DNA of 64,000 bases. Source: Prevotella sp. UBA2456. GTDB taxonomy: Bacteria > Bacteroidota > Bacteroidia > Bacteroidales > Bacteroidaceae. The translations under genes and the position numbers were made by a program. How positions within the stretch are numbered: position 1 is the stretch's first letter; each line of letters starts with the position of its first letter. This document shows positions 7,712 through 15,926 of this stretch, piece by piece. Below the pieces are notes generated by a model. It saw nothing but the letters and a program-made list of their open reading frames with translations, had not been told where the DNA came from and searched no databases. The DNA is taken from NCBI GenBank assembly GCA_002342415.1, contig DDPY01000027.1:13003-77002 (forward strand), given 5' to 3'.

Positions 7712-10623
7712 TCGAAATGGAGTATAGCATTGATATGACCCTTGCCTTTGCTCCAATAGGGCTGGGCTGAGGGGCCGTTGAGGTCGGTGGTGTTCACCTT
7801 GTTGCGCACGGCAGGAATGGCCTTCAGGATGCTGATGCCTGTCTCGGGCAGGGTGTAGAGCAGGTGGTCACGCCCGTCGCGTGGAGTGTAGACACCTATC
7901 TTGCTGCCCATCGTCTCTATGCCAATCTTACCCTCTGTGGTCTGTAACTGCATCCACTTCACGTTGGCGAAATAGCCCTTGAACTCAGGATACTCGAACG
8001 ACTCGCCAGGGATGGGGTCGTTATACTCGTTCTGCCACAAGCCATACTGCGGACCCTCCATGCGGTTCTGCCAGACGCGGTACGGGCCCTTGCCCACCCA
8101 CTGCTTGCTCTTGACCTTGTTCTCGGGGTAATCGAAGCAGATGCCCATCAAGTCTACCACACCGTTGAAGTAGTAGTCGGCATTCATATACAGCCCGCCG
8201 TCCTGCAGGAAGCGGTAGGTCACGCGCTCTAACGAGCCGTGGATGTAGTTGGCCACCAGTGTCGAGTCAGAGAGGGTAAAGCCTGCAAAGGCTCCTTGGT
8301 CTTTGTATTCTGTATAGTCGGTCTTCTTTTGGAAAGCCTCCTTGTCATCGTGGTTGTAGAAACCATCGTCTGAGCGGTCTGAGCGCTTGGCGGCAATGAA
8401 GCGTGGGCCATTGCAAAACGAGAAAGTTTTGTCACTCATGCTGACACCCATCAAGCGGCCCGTCTTCTTGTCAAAGGTGTACTGGCGGTTGCCTTGACTG
8501 ACTATTAACTGGTTGGCATCCTCCTGCGTGGTATAGGCTTGGGTGTTCTGCCGCAAGTAGCGTATGCTCAGATTGTCAAGTTTTACCATGCGTCTTTTGC
8601 GCCATGTAAATATCTCCTGACCATACGGGTCGATGGCTGTCAGCTCTATCACGTCGGCATCGGTTTTACCCATATTTAGTTTCCCTGTTTTGCCTGGTTC
8701 CACATTGGGCGAAGTGAACTTGCCTTCCTTCAGCACTTTTACTTTAGACTCACCGTATGCTGGCATCTCCAGCAGACGGTAGCTAAACCGGCAGTCTTTC
8801 AGGTTGGTGAAGTCGTAGCAGTTTTTGACGTATATGTCATAATCCCACGTCACCTGTACAGGACTCCACACCTCGCGGATGGTGTGGAACGAGCCCTCTT
8901 TCTCCATGTGGGGTCCCACGATGCCGTCGGCACCGAAGTTACCCATACAGTCGATGAGAGTTGACAGTTGAGAGTTGACAGTTGACAGGTCTGTGCGTAC
9001 TACGCCCTGGTCCATCAGGTCCCAGAGGAAACCACCGGCACAGCGGGGATTCGACATCATCAGCTTCCAGTAGTCCTTCAATCCGGCTCCGTGGCCACCA
9101 TCATAAAGTCCATGCAGGAATTCGGTGGGCATGAAGATTTCCTTCTGCCGCATATACTCTGAGGTCTCGCCCCACGAACGGTAGTGCTTCGTCTCGAAGC
9201 CGTTGCGGTTGGCCCAAGGGTAGAGCACCACGCGCTGCTGCGGGTCGAACTTGCTGAAGACGGGTTCCAGTTCGTAGTTGAAACCACCCTCGTTGCCGTT
9301 GCTCCAGAAAATGATGCTGGGATGGTTGACATCGCGCGTCACCATCTCCTCAACAATCTGGCTTCCAATGATGGTATTATGTGCCCAGTGCCAGCCCGGC
9401 TGCTCGCACTCTACATAGAGACCCAACGAGTCGCAGGCATCCAAGAACTCCGGGTCGGCAGGGTAGTGGCTCAGTCGCACGGCATTCATATTTATGCTCT
9501 TAATCAGCAGCACGTCCTCGATATTCTTCTGCTTCGACAGGGTGCGCCCTGTCTCGGGGCGGAACGAGTGGCGGTTGGCACCCTTCACGATGACCTTCTG
9601 ACCGTTGATGAACAGGCCGTCCTCCTGACAGCCGTAGACGTGGTTGCCCGTCTCCTTTCTGCTGGCTGCTGATGCAGGATAGCTATGCCGATACTCGATG
9701 GTGCGGAAGCCGAAGCGCTGACGTTCTATGTGCAGCGTCTTGCCCTCGGCATTTTTCAGGGTAAAGACAGCGGTATAGAGATGAGGCTGCTCGGCATTCC
9801 ACGCCTTGATGCCCTTCGCATTGAAGTCCACCTTCGCACCATCGCTGCTGATGGGACAGGCAGGGCTCTGGGCCACCTTCGTTCCGTGTGTGTCGATGAC
9901 ATCGACACTTACAGTACTGCCGGGCAGGGCGCGGTTCAAGAAGACATCAGCCATGAAGTGGCCGTCGTGCTTGGCATTGATGGCCACACGGCTGATATTC
10001 TGGGCGGGCTTTGAGATGATGAAGACGGGCCGCCAGATGCCGCCGAAATTCCAGTAGTCAGCACGGCGCTCGGCTAAGTTCACCTGCGGCACGGTGCTCT
10101 CCTTCAGCACCTCTACCTCTAAGCGGTTCTTTTTCTTGCCAAAGAATACACGGTCTGACACATCCATCGTGTGGCGGGTAAAGCCGCCCTGATAAGTGCC
10201 GTTGCCTGCCTTGCGGCCATTGATCTGCACACGTATCTCGGTGAATGCCGCCTCGAAGACCAACAGGATCTGCCGTCCTGCCCACTCCTCGGGCAGCGTG
10301 AACTCATGCTTATACAGACCTTTCTCGTCGGCAATGCCCTCGGGAGTGGCCTTACCATAGAAGCGCATGCCGTACTGGTAGGTGCCGAAGCCCTGCAGCT
10401 CCCAGCACGAAGGCACGCCAATCTTGGTCCACTGACCACTATTCTTCGACCCTTGGTCGAAGTGTGGCGTTGCATTACGCCCATCTGTGCACTGAAAGTC
10501 CCACTGCACCATGTCGTCACAACCGTGACCACTCAGATACTGCCGCTGTGTCTCCACAGCCTGCTGCGCCTGCACCGCCAGAGCCATCAGCCCTAACACT
10601 GCCATAAGAAAAGTCCGTCTCAT
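7708..10623 (-). CDS. Secreted GH2 beta-galactosidase (LacZ-like, large form)
   Basis: 971 residues with a signal peptide (1-20). The order is GH2 sandwich (about 35-205), Ig-like domain (about 208-310), barrel (about 325-600), an extra Ig-like domain and a C-terminal beta-sandwich like the Bgal small-chain domain (about 690-970). The acid/base is Glu445 (SNGNEGG) and the nucleophile Glu501 (MPTEFLHG). The architecture is that of bacterial exo-beta-galactosidases. Residues 546-557 (LSTVNSQLSTLI) are encoded by a repeat also found in spacers. The start codon lies inside the 3' arm of a 17-bp inverted repeat. The stop overlaps the GH106 start by four bases (ATGA), so the two are probably translationally coupled. 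Confidence 0.9.
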   Translation of the reverse strand: MRRTFLMAVLGLMALAVQAQQAVETQRQYLSGHGCDDMVQWDFQCTDGRNATPHFDQGSKNSGQWTKIGVPSCWELQGFGTYQYGMRFYGKATPEGIADEKGLYKHEFTLPEEWAGRQILLVFEAAFTEIRVQINGRKAGNGTYQGGFTRHTMDVSDRVFFGKKKNRLEVEVLKESTVPQVNLAERRADYWNFGGIWRPVFIISKPAQNISRVAINAKHDGHFMADVFLNRALPGSTVSVDVIDTHGTKVAQSPACPISSDGAKVDFNAKGIKAWNAEQPHLYTAVFTLKNAEGKTLHIERQRFGFRTIEYRHSYPASAASRKETGNHVYGCQEDGLFINGQKVIVKGANRHSFRPETGRTLSKQKNIEDVLLIKSINMNAVRLSHYPADPEFLDACDSLGLYVECEQPGWHWAHNTIIGSQIVEEMVTRDVNHPSIIFWSNGNEGGFNYELEPVFSKFDPQQRVVLYPWANRNGFETKHYRSWGETSEYMRQKEIFMPTEFLHGLYDGGHGAGLKDYWKLMMSNPRCAGGFLWDLMDQGVVRTDLSTVNSQLSTLIDCMGNFGADGIVGPHMEKEGSFHTIREVWSPVQVTWDYDIYVKNCYDFTNLKDCRFSYRLLEMPAYGESKVKVLKEGKFTSPNVEPGKTGKLNMGKTDADVIELTAIDPYGQEIFTWRKRRMVKLDNLSIRYLRQNTQAYTTQEDANQLIVSQGNRQYTFDKKTGRLMGVSMSDKTFSFCNGPRFIAAKRSDRSDDGFYNHDDKEAFQKKTDYTEYKDQGAFAGFTLSDSTLVANYIHGSLERVTYRFLQDGGLYMNADYYFNGVVDLMGICFDYPENKVKSKQWVGKGPYRVWQNRMEGPQYGLWQNEYNDPIPGESFEYPEFKGYFANVKWMQLQTTEGKIGIETMGSKIGVYTPRDGRDHLLYTLPETGISILKAIPAVRNKVNTTDLNGPSAQPYWSKGKGHINAILHFE
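8956..8988. repeat. GTTGACAGTTGAGA repeat, in frame in GH2
   Basis: The plus strand carries GAGAGTTGACAGTTGAGAG followed by a further copy of TTGACAGTTGACAG. The same sequence occurs outside genes at 14,846-14,892 (opposite orientation), 54,551-54,571 and about 58,044-58,058. Here it sits in a loop of the GH2 barrel. Confidence 0.85.
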
Positions 10624-10658
10624 ATATAGCTATACATTATTCTATATATGAGACGAAC
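10613..10658 (-). promoter_or_regulatory. Inverted repeat burying the GH2 start codon
   Basis: On the minus (mRNA) strand GTTCGTCTCATATATAG is followed by 12 bases and then CTATATATGAGACGGAC. The arms pair over 17 bp with a single G-U wobble. The start codon ATG of the GH2 gene (10,621-10,623) is in the middle of the 3' arm. A transcript read through from GH51 could fold so that the start codon is paired. The pairing is direct observation; a control function is inference. Confidence 0.75.
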
Positions 10659-10682
10659 GAAAAGGTGAAATGTCGCCAGCGA

Positions 10683-12605
10683 CTACTTCAGTTTGATGAC
10701 AGCGAAGGTCTTAGGAGAAATCTTTACTTCCATTGCTGTGCCGGAAACCGTCAGCGGCTTCGTCTTGGGAGTGACTGCTGTGGGATTGCTGATGCTGTTC
10801 TCTGCATCGAGGGCGGCATGCATATAAATCATCTCGCCGCTGGTGAGATTAAGATTCTTCGCACCCTTGAACTGCAGGGTGATGGTCTCTTCCGTATCCT
10901 TGGTGTTGGCAATCTTGACATAGTAGGCACCGGCCTTCTGGTCGCATACGGCAGAGGCATAGAGGCCGTTCTGACCCTCTACGGGCTGCTTGTTTTCAGT
11001 CAGTGCCAGCACATGGGTACCCTTGTAGAGGCTATAGAGCTGCTGCACGTACCAGTTGGGTGTGCGATATGACTGGAGGTTGTCGAACCAGATGAGGTCG
11101 GGCTTCCACTGCCAGCCTTCCACGTGGGAGAACAGGGGAGCATAGGTGGCCATGTGCACCACATCGGCATTGCGCTCAATACCTGTCATGAAGGCAGCCT
11201 CAGACAAGGCTCCCTCGAAGTTGTTGCGGCGGTCCTTGCCGTGGGCGGCATACTCACCGGCAAATACCTTCGGACCCTTGCGGGGATACTTGTCGTAGCG
11301 GGCAGCATTCGAGCGGAACCATTCTGGAGCCATGTAGTAGTGCTCGTCCACCAGGTCTGCCTTCAGGCGGCGCATCTCCTGCCAGCCATAGTCGAAGTTC
11401 TTGCCATCGGCACTGGGGCCGGAGGTTCCTACTATCTGTATCTCAGGATATTTGGCACGGATGGCCTTCAGGAACGGCTCCAGATGTTCAGGATACCACT
11501 CGCCCCACTGCTCGTTACCGATGCCGATGAACTTCAGGTTGAAGGGTGCGGGATGTCCCATGTCGGCACGCAGCTTACCCCATTTGGTGCTGGTGTCGCC
11601 ATTGGCAAACTCGATGAGGTCGAGGGCATCGTCAATGTAGGGCTGCAGCTCGTTGACGGGTACGTGGGCAGCCTTGAGGTCCCAGTTCTGGAACTGGCAG
11701 GCCATACCGCAGCTGAGGATAGGCAGGGGAGCAGCACCAATCTTCTCAGCCAGCAGGAAGAATTCATAGAAGCCCAGTCCATAGGTCTGGAAGTAGTTGG
11801 GGAACACGCGGTTCTGGATGGTGTGCTGCCAGCGGTTGGTGTTCAGCGGACGGTTCTCAGCGGGTCCTACACTGTTCTTCCACTGATAGCGCTCGCCCAG
11901 GTCGGTACCCTCCACGATGCATCCGCCAGGGAAGCGGAAGATGCCGGGGTGCAGGTCGGCCAAATCCTTTACCAGGTCGGCACGCAGACCGTTCCAGTTG
12001 TCTGAAGGCATCAGTGAGATATGATCCAGGTCGACACCTTCCTTGGTGTCCAGGCTGATGCGGAGGAAGCCCTTGCCGTCGGTGACATTGGGGGTCAGGG
12101 CCAGTGTGTATTTCTTCCAGTCCTTGCCAGCCATGTCGAGGGTCTTGCGCATGATGGTGTCGTTGGTGGCGGTGAGCATCTCCACGCGCAGGGTGGCCTT
12201 GTCACCGTGGGTGCGGGCATAGAGGCTGAGGTCATAGCGCAGTCCTTTCTTCAGTCCCATGCCGAAGAATCCGTGGTTTTCCAGTCCGGTACGGCGGTCG
12301 TGGTGTGTGGGAGCCTTGAAAACGACATAGTGCGGATTGCGCTCAAAGGCAGGCTTGTCCGTTGCGATGCTGATATTGCCAAAAGCCTCCCAACCCATCA
12401 GGGCATCAGGAAACTCGAATGAGCGGTTCTCAATCATTTCGGCATACAGGCCTCCGTCAGCTCCGAAGTTGATGTCCTCGAAGAAGATGCCATACATGGT
12501 AGGCTGAATATCGGCTACAGGCTTCTTGGCCTGAATGGTGAACTCGTGTTGTGCAGAGGCAGAGAGTGTTGCCAGACAGCACAGGGATAAAATTAGTTTC
12601 TTCAT
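10683..12605 (-). CDS. Secreted GH51 alpha-L-arabinofuranosidase
   Basis: 640 residues with a signal peptide (1-18, ending in ASAQ). The N-terminal motif MYGIFFEDINFGADGGLYAE is the GH51 hallmark, followed by an inserted CBM4-like sandwich (about 75-200), the barrel with FRFPGGCIVEG, the acid/base in GIGNEQWG (Glu365) and the nucleophile in FAGEYAAHG (Glu451), then a C-terminal beta-sandwich. It releases alpha-1,2, 1,3 or 1,5 linked arabinofuranose, completing the work of the GH43 enzymes encoded upstream in the same operon. The GH43 gene ends 27 bp upstream and GH2 begins 59 bp downstream. Confidence 0.93.
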   Translation of the reverse strand: MKKLILSLCCLATLSASAQHEFTIQAKKPVADIQPTMYGIFFEDINFGADGGLYAEMIENRSFEFPDALMGWEAFGNISIATDKPAFERNPHYVVFKAPTHHDRRTGLENHGFFGMGLKKGLRYDLSLYARTHGDKATLRVEMLTATNDTIMRKTLDMAGKDWKKYTLALTPNVTDGKGFLRISLDTKEGVDLDHISLMPSDNWNGLRADLVKDLADLHPGIFRFPGGCIVEGTDLGERYQWKNSVGPAENRPLNTNRWQHTIQNRVFPNYFQTYGLGFYEFFLLAEKIGAAPLPILSCGMACQFQNWDLKAAHVPVNELQPYIDDALDLIEFANGDTSTKWGKLRADMGHPAPFNLKFIGIGNEQWGEWYPEHLEPFLKAIRAKYPEIQIVGTSGPSADGKNFDYGWQEMRRLKADLVDEHYYMAPEWFRSNAARYDKYPRKGPKVFAGEYAAHGKDRRNNFEGALSEAAFMTGIERNADVVHMATYAPLFSHVEGWQWKPDLIWFDNLQSYRTPNWYVQQLYSLYKGTHVLALTENKQPVEGQNGLYASAVCDQKAGAYYVKIANTKDTEETITLQFKGAKNLNLTSGEMIYMHAALDAENSISNPTAVTPKTKPLTVSGTAMEVKISPKTFAVIKLK

Positions 12606-12632
12606 AAATTGTTATTTAGTTGTTGGGTATGA

Positions 12633-14828
12633 TTAGTCTTTGATGGATTCCCAGCGCAGTACGGCACCATTGCGGCGGGCTGGGTCGGCACCGGTGAAGT
12701 CCATCGAGTAGGGGCTGCCCGTAGTGGGACTCTTGCCGATATACTTGTGTGTGCGCATCGACATCAGCATGAACTCCTGATCCAGATAGTCCTGCCAGAG
12801 GAACACCTCGGCCTTCTTCTCGTCCTTGGTCAGCCGTACATCACCTGCAATGCCGAAGCCAGAGCAGGACACATAGCGGCCGTCCTCACACTGTAGGATG
12901 ACCTTGCCCTGTCCCTTGTCGATGATACGGAAACGGGTCAGCCGCTCGTTGTTCTTCTCTTGCGGGGTGAGGTCTGGATGTGTAGGCATGGCCACATCGT
13001 GCAGCAGTCCATGCTTCAGGGCTATGGCGGGTCGTCCCGTAGCCTGGTTGATGATGCGGAAGGTCTTGCCGTAGGGGATGTTCTGGCTGCGGTCGGCCTT
13101 GGGCTCCACAACGGTGAAGTTGTCAAACTCGGCAAAACCGCCTTGCTTGCCCTTGCGGTTAAAACAGAACAAGGCATGGCGCGAGCCCTGAAAGGTGATG
13201 AGCTGATACGACAGCGGCATCTCACGCCCCAGCGGACGGTAATGCTCGCCGTTCAGCGAGTACTCGTAGTGGGCCTTGTCGTGGTCGAAGTCGCCCACCA
13301 TGCGGAGCCACACCCTCTTAATAGGAGCGTCGCAGGACGCGATGCCCAGCGTGACGGTGTCGTTGGTGGCTTGCTCATAGCAGCGCAGAAGCAGGCCATA
13401 GTGGCCTTGCTCGATGCCAATCCACGAGCAGGGCACATTGATGTTGCCCAGTCCGGCCACGTCGCCTTCCTTCATGCCGCCCACATACAGTTCGACAGTG
13501 GCAATGCTCTTCGGACCGATGACGCGCTGGGTCAGCGTGTTACGGGCCCACATCAGCTGTTCGGCAGGCTGTGCCTGCAGCCGCAGACGGCCGTTCTTCA
13601 GGCTCCACATCTTGTCATCGGGGTTATGGTTCCACTGCCAGATGCGGCCCAGCTGCTTGCCGTCGAAGTTTTCGCTTCTGTCATAGGGAGCTTTGGGAAG
13701 ACTGGTTGGACTAGTTAAACTAGTCTTACTAGTTATACTAGGATTGGTTGATATTGTCGGCTTGAACCACGTTCTTGGTGCACGACCCAGGTTGCCCTCG
13801 AGACCGAGCATGGGCCAGCCGTCCTTCCAAGTGATGGGAGCCAGGGTGACCGTGCGGCCTATGGAGTGGAAGTCCATCATCAGCAGTGCCCACCACTGTC
13901 CGCTCTGGTCTTCTACGATGCCGCCCTGATGGATATTGGTGCAGGCGGTGGCATCCTTGTCTACCTGTGGAATACCGAACTTCGTCCCATTGTGCCCGAT
14001 GCGATACTTCTCACCCTTAGGCACCTGTGTCAGCGGTGCCTGATGGTAGCCGAAGGTCTCGTCGGCAGTAATGGTGATGGTCTCGTAGGGGCCCCAGATG
14101 CTCTTCGAACGCGAGCAAAGGGTGCGCCCATTGGGATAGTAGTCGGTGGAGATGAGGTAGTACATGCCATTGATTTTGTACATGTGGTGACCTTCGCCCA
14201 CGGCACTGCCCTCTGGGATGATGGTGCGCTCGGTCGCCTCGATGGGACCGCTCATGTCGGGTTTCAGTTCCGTACATTTTACTTCACCATAGCCATGAAT
14301 GGCATAGATTTTCCCGTCATCATCAAACAGCACCGAGAGGTCGTAGATGCGTCCTTGCATGTTGTGGTGCTTCCACGGCCCGCGTATATCTTTCGCTGTA
14401 TAGCACTGCAGTCCCTTGCCGTTGATGTTGGAGTAGACATAGAACTGCCCGTTGGCATAGCGGATGCAGGGGGCCCAGATGCCCTGACCGTAGATCTCCT
14501 TGTGGTTCTTCAGCGCGAAGGCATCGTCTGGGAAATCAAAGCGGTCGAAGCAGTAGCTGATGTTCTCCCAGTTCACGAGGTCCTTGGAGTGGAGTATCAC
14601 CAGTCCGGGCACGGTGTGCATCGTGGTGCCTGCCAGATAGTAGTCATCGCCCACGCGCAGGATGTCGGGATCGGAGAACTCGTCATAGAACAGCGGGTTG
14701 GTGAATGTCCCGTTACCGTTGTCTGCCGTCCAGCTCTGCTGGGCACTTGCCGTGCTCAGATAGGGAACGAGCACGGAGCACGGAGCAATGAAAATGAGAA
14801 ATATGGAAATGATAAAACGTCGCATCAT
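12633..14828 (-). CDS. Secreted GH43 arabinofuranosidase/xylosidase with C-terminal beta-sandwich and trefoil-like tail
   Basis: 731 residues; signal peptide about 1-29, starting at the double ATG (14,828 or 14,825). The five-bladed GH43 domain (about 38-350) shows the base in FSDPDILRVGDDYY, the pKa-modulating Asp in LSVLFDDDG and the acid in VGEGHHMYK, the pattern of the GH43 subfamily 12 type. A GH43_C2-like sandwich follows (about 385-580), then a beta-trefoil-like tail (about 590-731, with GRYVSCSGFG and HKYIGKS). The linker at residues 363-374 (STNPSITSKTSLTSPTSLPK) is encoded by an ACTAGT repeat that also fills the murD-ftsW spacer. Likely acts on arabinan side chains with the GH51 next door. 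Confidence 0.88.
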   Translation of the reverse strand: MMRRFIISIFLIFIAPCSVLVPYLSTASAQQSWTADNGNGTFTNPLFYDEFSDPDILRVGDDYYLAGTTMHTVPGLVILHSKDLVNWENISYCFDRFDFPDDAFALKNHKEIYGQGIWAPCIRYANGQFYVYSNINGKGLQCYTAKDIRGPWKHHNMQGRIYDLSVLFDDDGKIYAIHGYGEVKCTELKPDMSGPIEATERTIIPEGSAVGEGHHMYKINGMYYLISTDYYPNGRTLCSRSKSIWGPYETITITADETFGYHQAPLTQVPKGEKYRIGHNGTKFGIPQVDKDATACTNIHQGGIVEDQSGQWWALLMMDFHSIGRTVTLAPITWKDGWPMLGLEGNLGRAPRTWFKPTISTNPSITSKTSLTSPTSLPKAPYDRSENFDGKQLGRIWQWNHNPDDKMWSLKNGRLRLQAQPAEQLMWARNTLTQRVIGPKSIATVELYVGGMKEGDVAGLGNINVPCSWIGIEQGHYGLLLRCYEQATNDTVTLGIASCDAPIKRVWLRMVGDFDHDKAHYEYSLNGEHYRPLGREMPLSYQLITFQGSRHALFCFNRKGKQGGFAEFDNFTVVEPKADRSQNIPYGKTFRIINQATGRPAIALKHGLLHDVAMPTHPDLTPQEKNNERLTRFRIIDKGQGKVILQCEDGRYVSCSGFGIAGDVRLTKDEKKAEVFLWQDYLDQEFMLMSMRTHKYIGKSPTTGSPYSMDFTGADPARRNGAVLRWESIKD
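13697..13745. repeat. ACTAGT repeat element, in frame in GH43
   Basis: Four copies of ACTAGT in about 34 bp (13,708-13,741). The same 34-bp pattern, with only a few mismatches and no gap, recurs in the spacer between murD and ftsW at 34,743-34,776. Confidence 0.9.
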
Positions 14829-14845
14829 ATTATATATTTAACTAT

Positions 14846-14892
14846 CAACTCTCAACTGTCAACTCTCAACTGTCAACTCTCACCTCTCAACT
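14846..14892. repeat. CAACTGTCAACTCT tandem repeat between two GH43 genes
   Basis: A 14-bp unit (CAACTCTCAACTGT) is repeated about three times on the plus strand and fills the spacer between the two GH43 genes. It extends into the last codons of the upstream GH43 gene, whose stop at 14,880-14,882 is itself part of the repeat. Confidence 0.9.
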
Positions 14893-15902
14893 AACACCGG
14901 CCATCCGTCAGGAGTCCATTCTATCTTGCGTTGAACGAGTATGGCCGCTCCCTTATGGGCTGCACTATAGCCGTGACTGATATAAATATCCTCACCGTTC
15001 AGGTTGTAGGCAGCGCAATGGCCGATGGCCTCAAACTGCTGCTTGTCGCCTTCTATCACCAGTGTGCCGCCACCTTCGCGCATATCCTCGCCGTAGCGGT
15101 CCAGATACGGGCCGTCTACCGTCTTGCTGCGGCCTACGGCTACGCGGTAGGTGCTCTTGCTACCCATGCAGCAATAGTCCCACGACACAAAGAGATAGTA
15201 GTAGCCTCCGTGCTTCATGATAAACGGAGCCTCGATGGCATTCGTTCCGGCATACTTGCTGGTAGGGTTGGCCATCCGGTTGTTGTTCTTGGGTGAGTAG
15301 CGGCGTGCAATGGTACGGGGCTTCTCGCCCTTTGCCATGTGCATCGTGGTGTCCAGGCGAACCATCTGTATACCGTCCCAGAATGAGCCCCATACCAACC
15401 AGGGCTGATCATGATCGTCGATAATGAAGTTCGGGTCGATGGCATTCCAGTTGTCGCGCTTCTCCTTTGAGGTGACAATACAGCCTTCGTCATTCCAGAC
15501 GGGGAACGACAGCGAGCGGTTGCTCAGCAGTCCGATGGCAGAGCCGTTTTTGCCGAATGTCGAGCAGCTGTAGGCGAGCCACCAACGCCCGTGCCATTTG
15601 ATGATGTCCGGAGCCCACACATGATGGGTAAAGCCGGGCACCGAGTCACGGGTCCACTCTGGCATCACCGTCATCACGGGCTGAGGCAGCACCGTCCATG
15701 TCTTACGGTCTTTGGAAGTCATCTGCTGGATGCCTAAGCCCGTAGCATAGATATAGTAAGTACTGTCCTCGTATGCCATCACTGGGTCGTGTGCCATAGG
15801 CGTGTCCGTCTGGAAAGCCTCACGAGGGAATCGGTGCCGTTGTTGCGAATAGAGGGTGGTGCTCGCCAGGAGCACCACCGCGATAGAAAGGAAATGTTTC
15901 AT
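14880..15902 (-). CDS. Secreted GH43 arabinanase / arabinosidase, single domain
   Basis: 340 residues: signal peptide (1-19) then a single GH43 five-bladed propeller. The base is in TPMAHDPVMAYEDSTYY, the pKa modulator in AIDPNFIIDDH and the acid in AIEAPFIMKHGGYYYLF. The run HHVWAPDIIKWHGRWWLAYS is typical of the arabinan endo-1,5-alpha-L-arabinosidase branch (GH43 subfamily 5-like), so cleavage of the arabinan backbone or short arabino-oligosaccharides is likely. It follows the larger GH43 lipoprotein by 24 bp and is clearly in the same operon. Endo or exo action cannot be told from sequence. Confidence 0.9.
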   Translation of the reverse strand: MKHFLSIAVVLLASTTLYSQQRHRFPREAFQTDTPMAHDPVMAYEDSTYYIYATGLGIQQMTSKDRKTWTVLPQPVMTVMPEWTRDSVPGFTHHVWAPDIIKWHGRWWLAYSCSTFGKNGSAIGLLSNRSLSFPVWNDEGCIVTSKEKRDNWNAIDPNFIIDDHDQPWLVWGSFWDGIQMVRLDTTMHMAKGEKPRTIARRYSPKNNNRMANPTSKYAGTNAIEAPFIMKHGGYYYLFVSWDYCCMGSKSTYRVAVGRSKTVDGPYLDRYGEDMREGGGTLVIEGDKQQFEAIGHCAAYNLNGEDIYISHGYSAAHKGAAILVQRKIEWTPDGWPVLVER

Positions 15903-15926
15903 CTAGTTCTTTGGATGGACAGTCAG

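Noticed and set aside
10672..10683. Terminator hairpin GTCGC-CA-GCGAC at the GH51 stop
   Set aside because: Loop of two bases, short stem and no U tract; unlikely to terminate.
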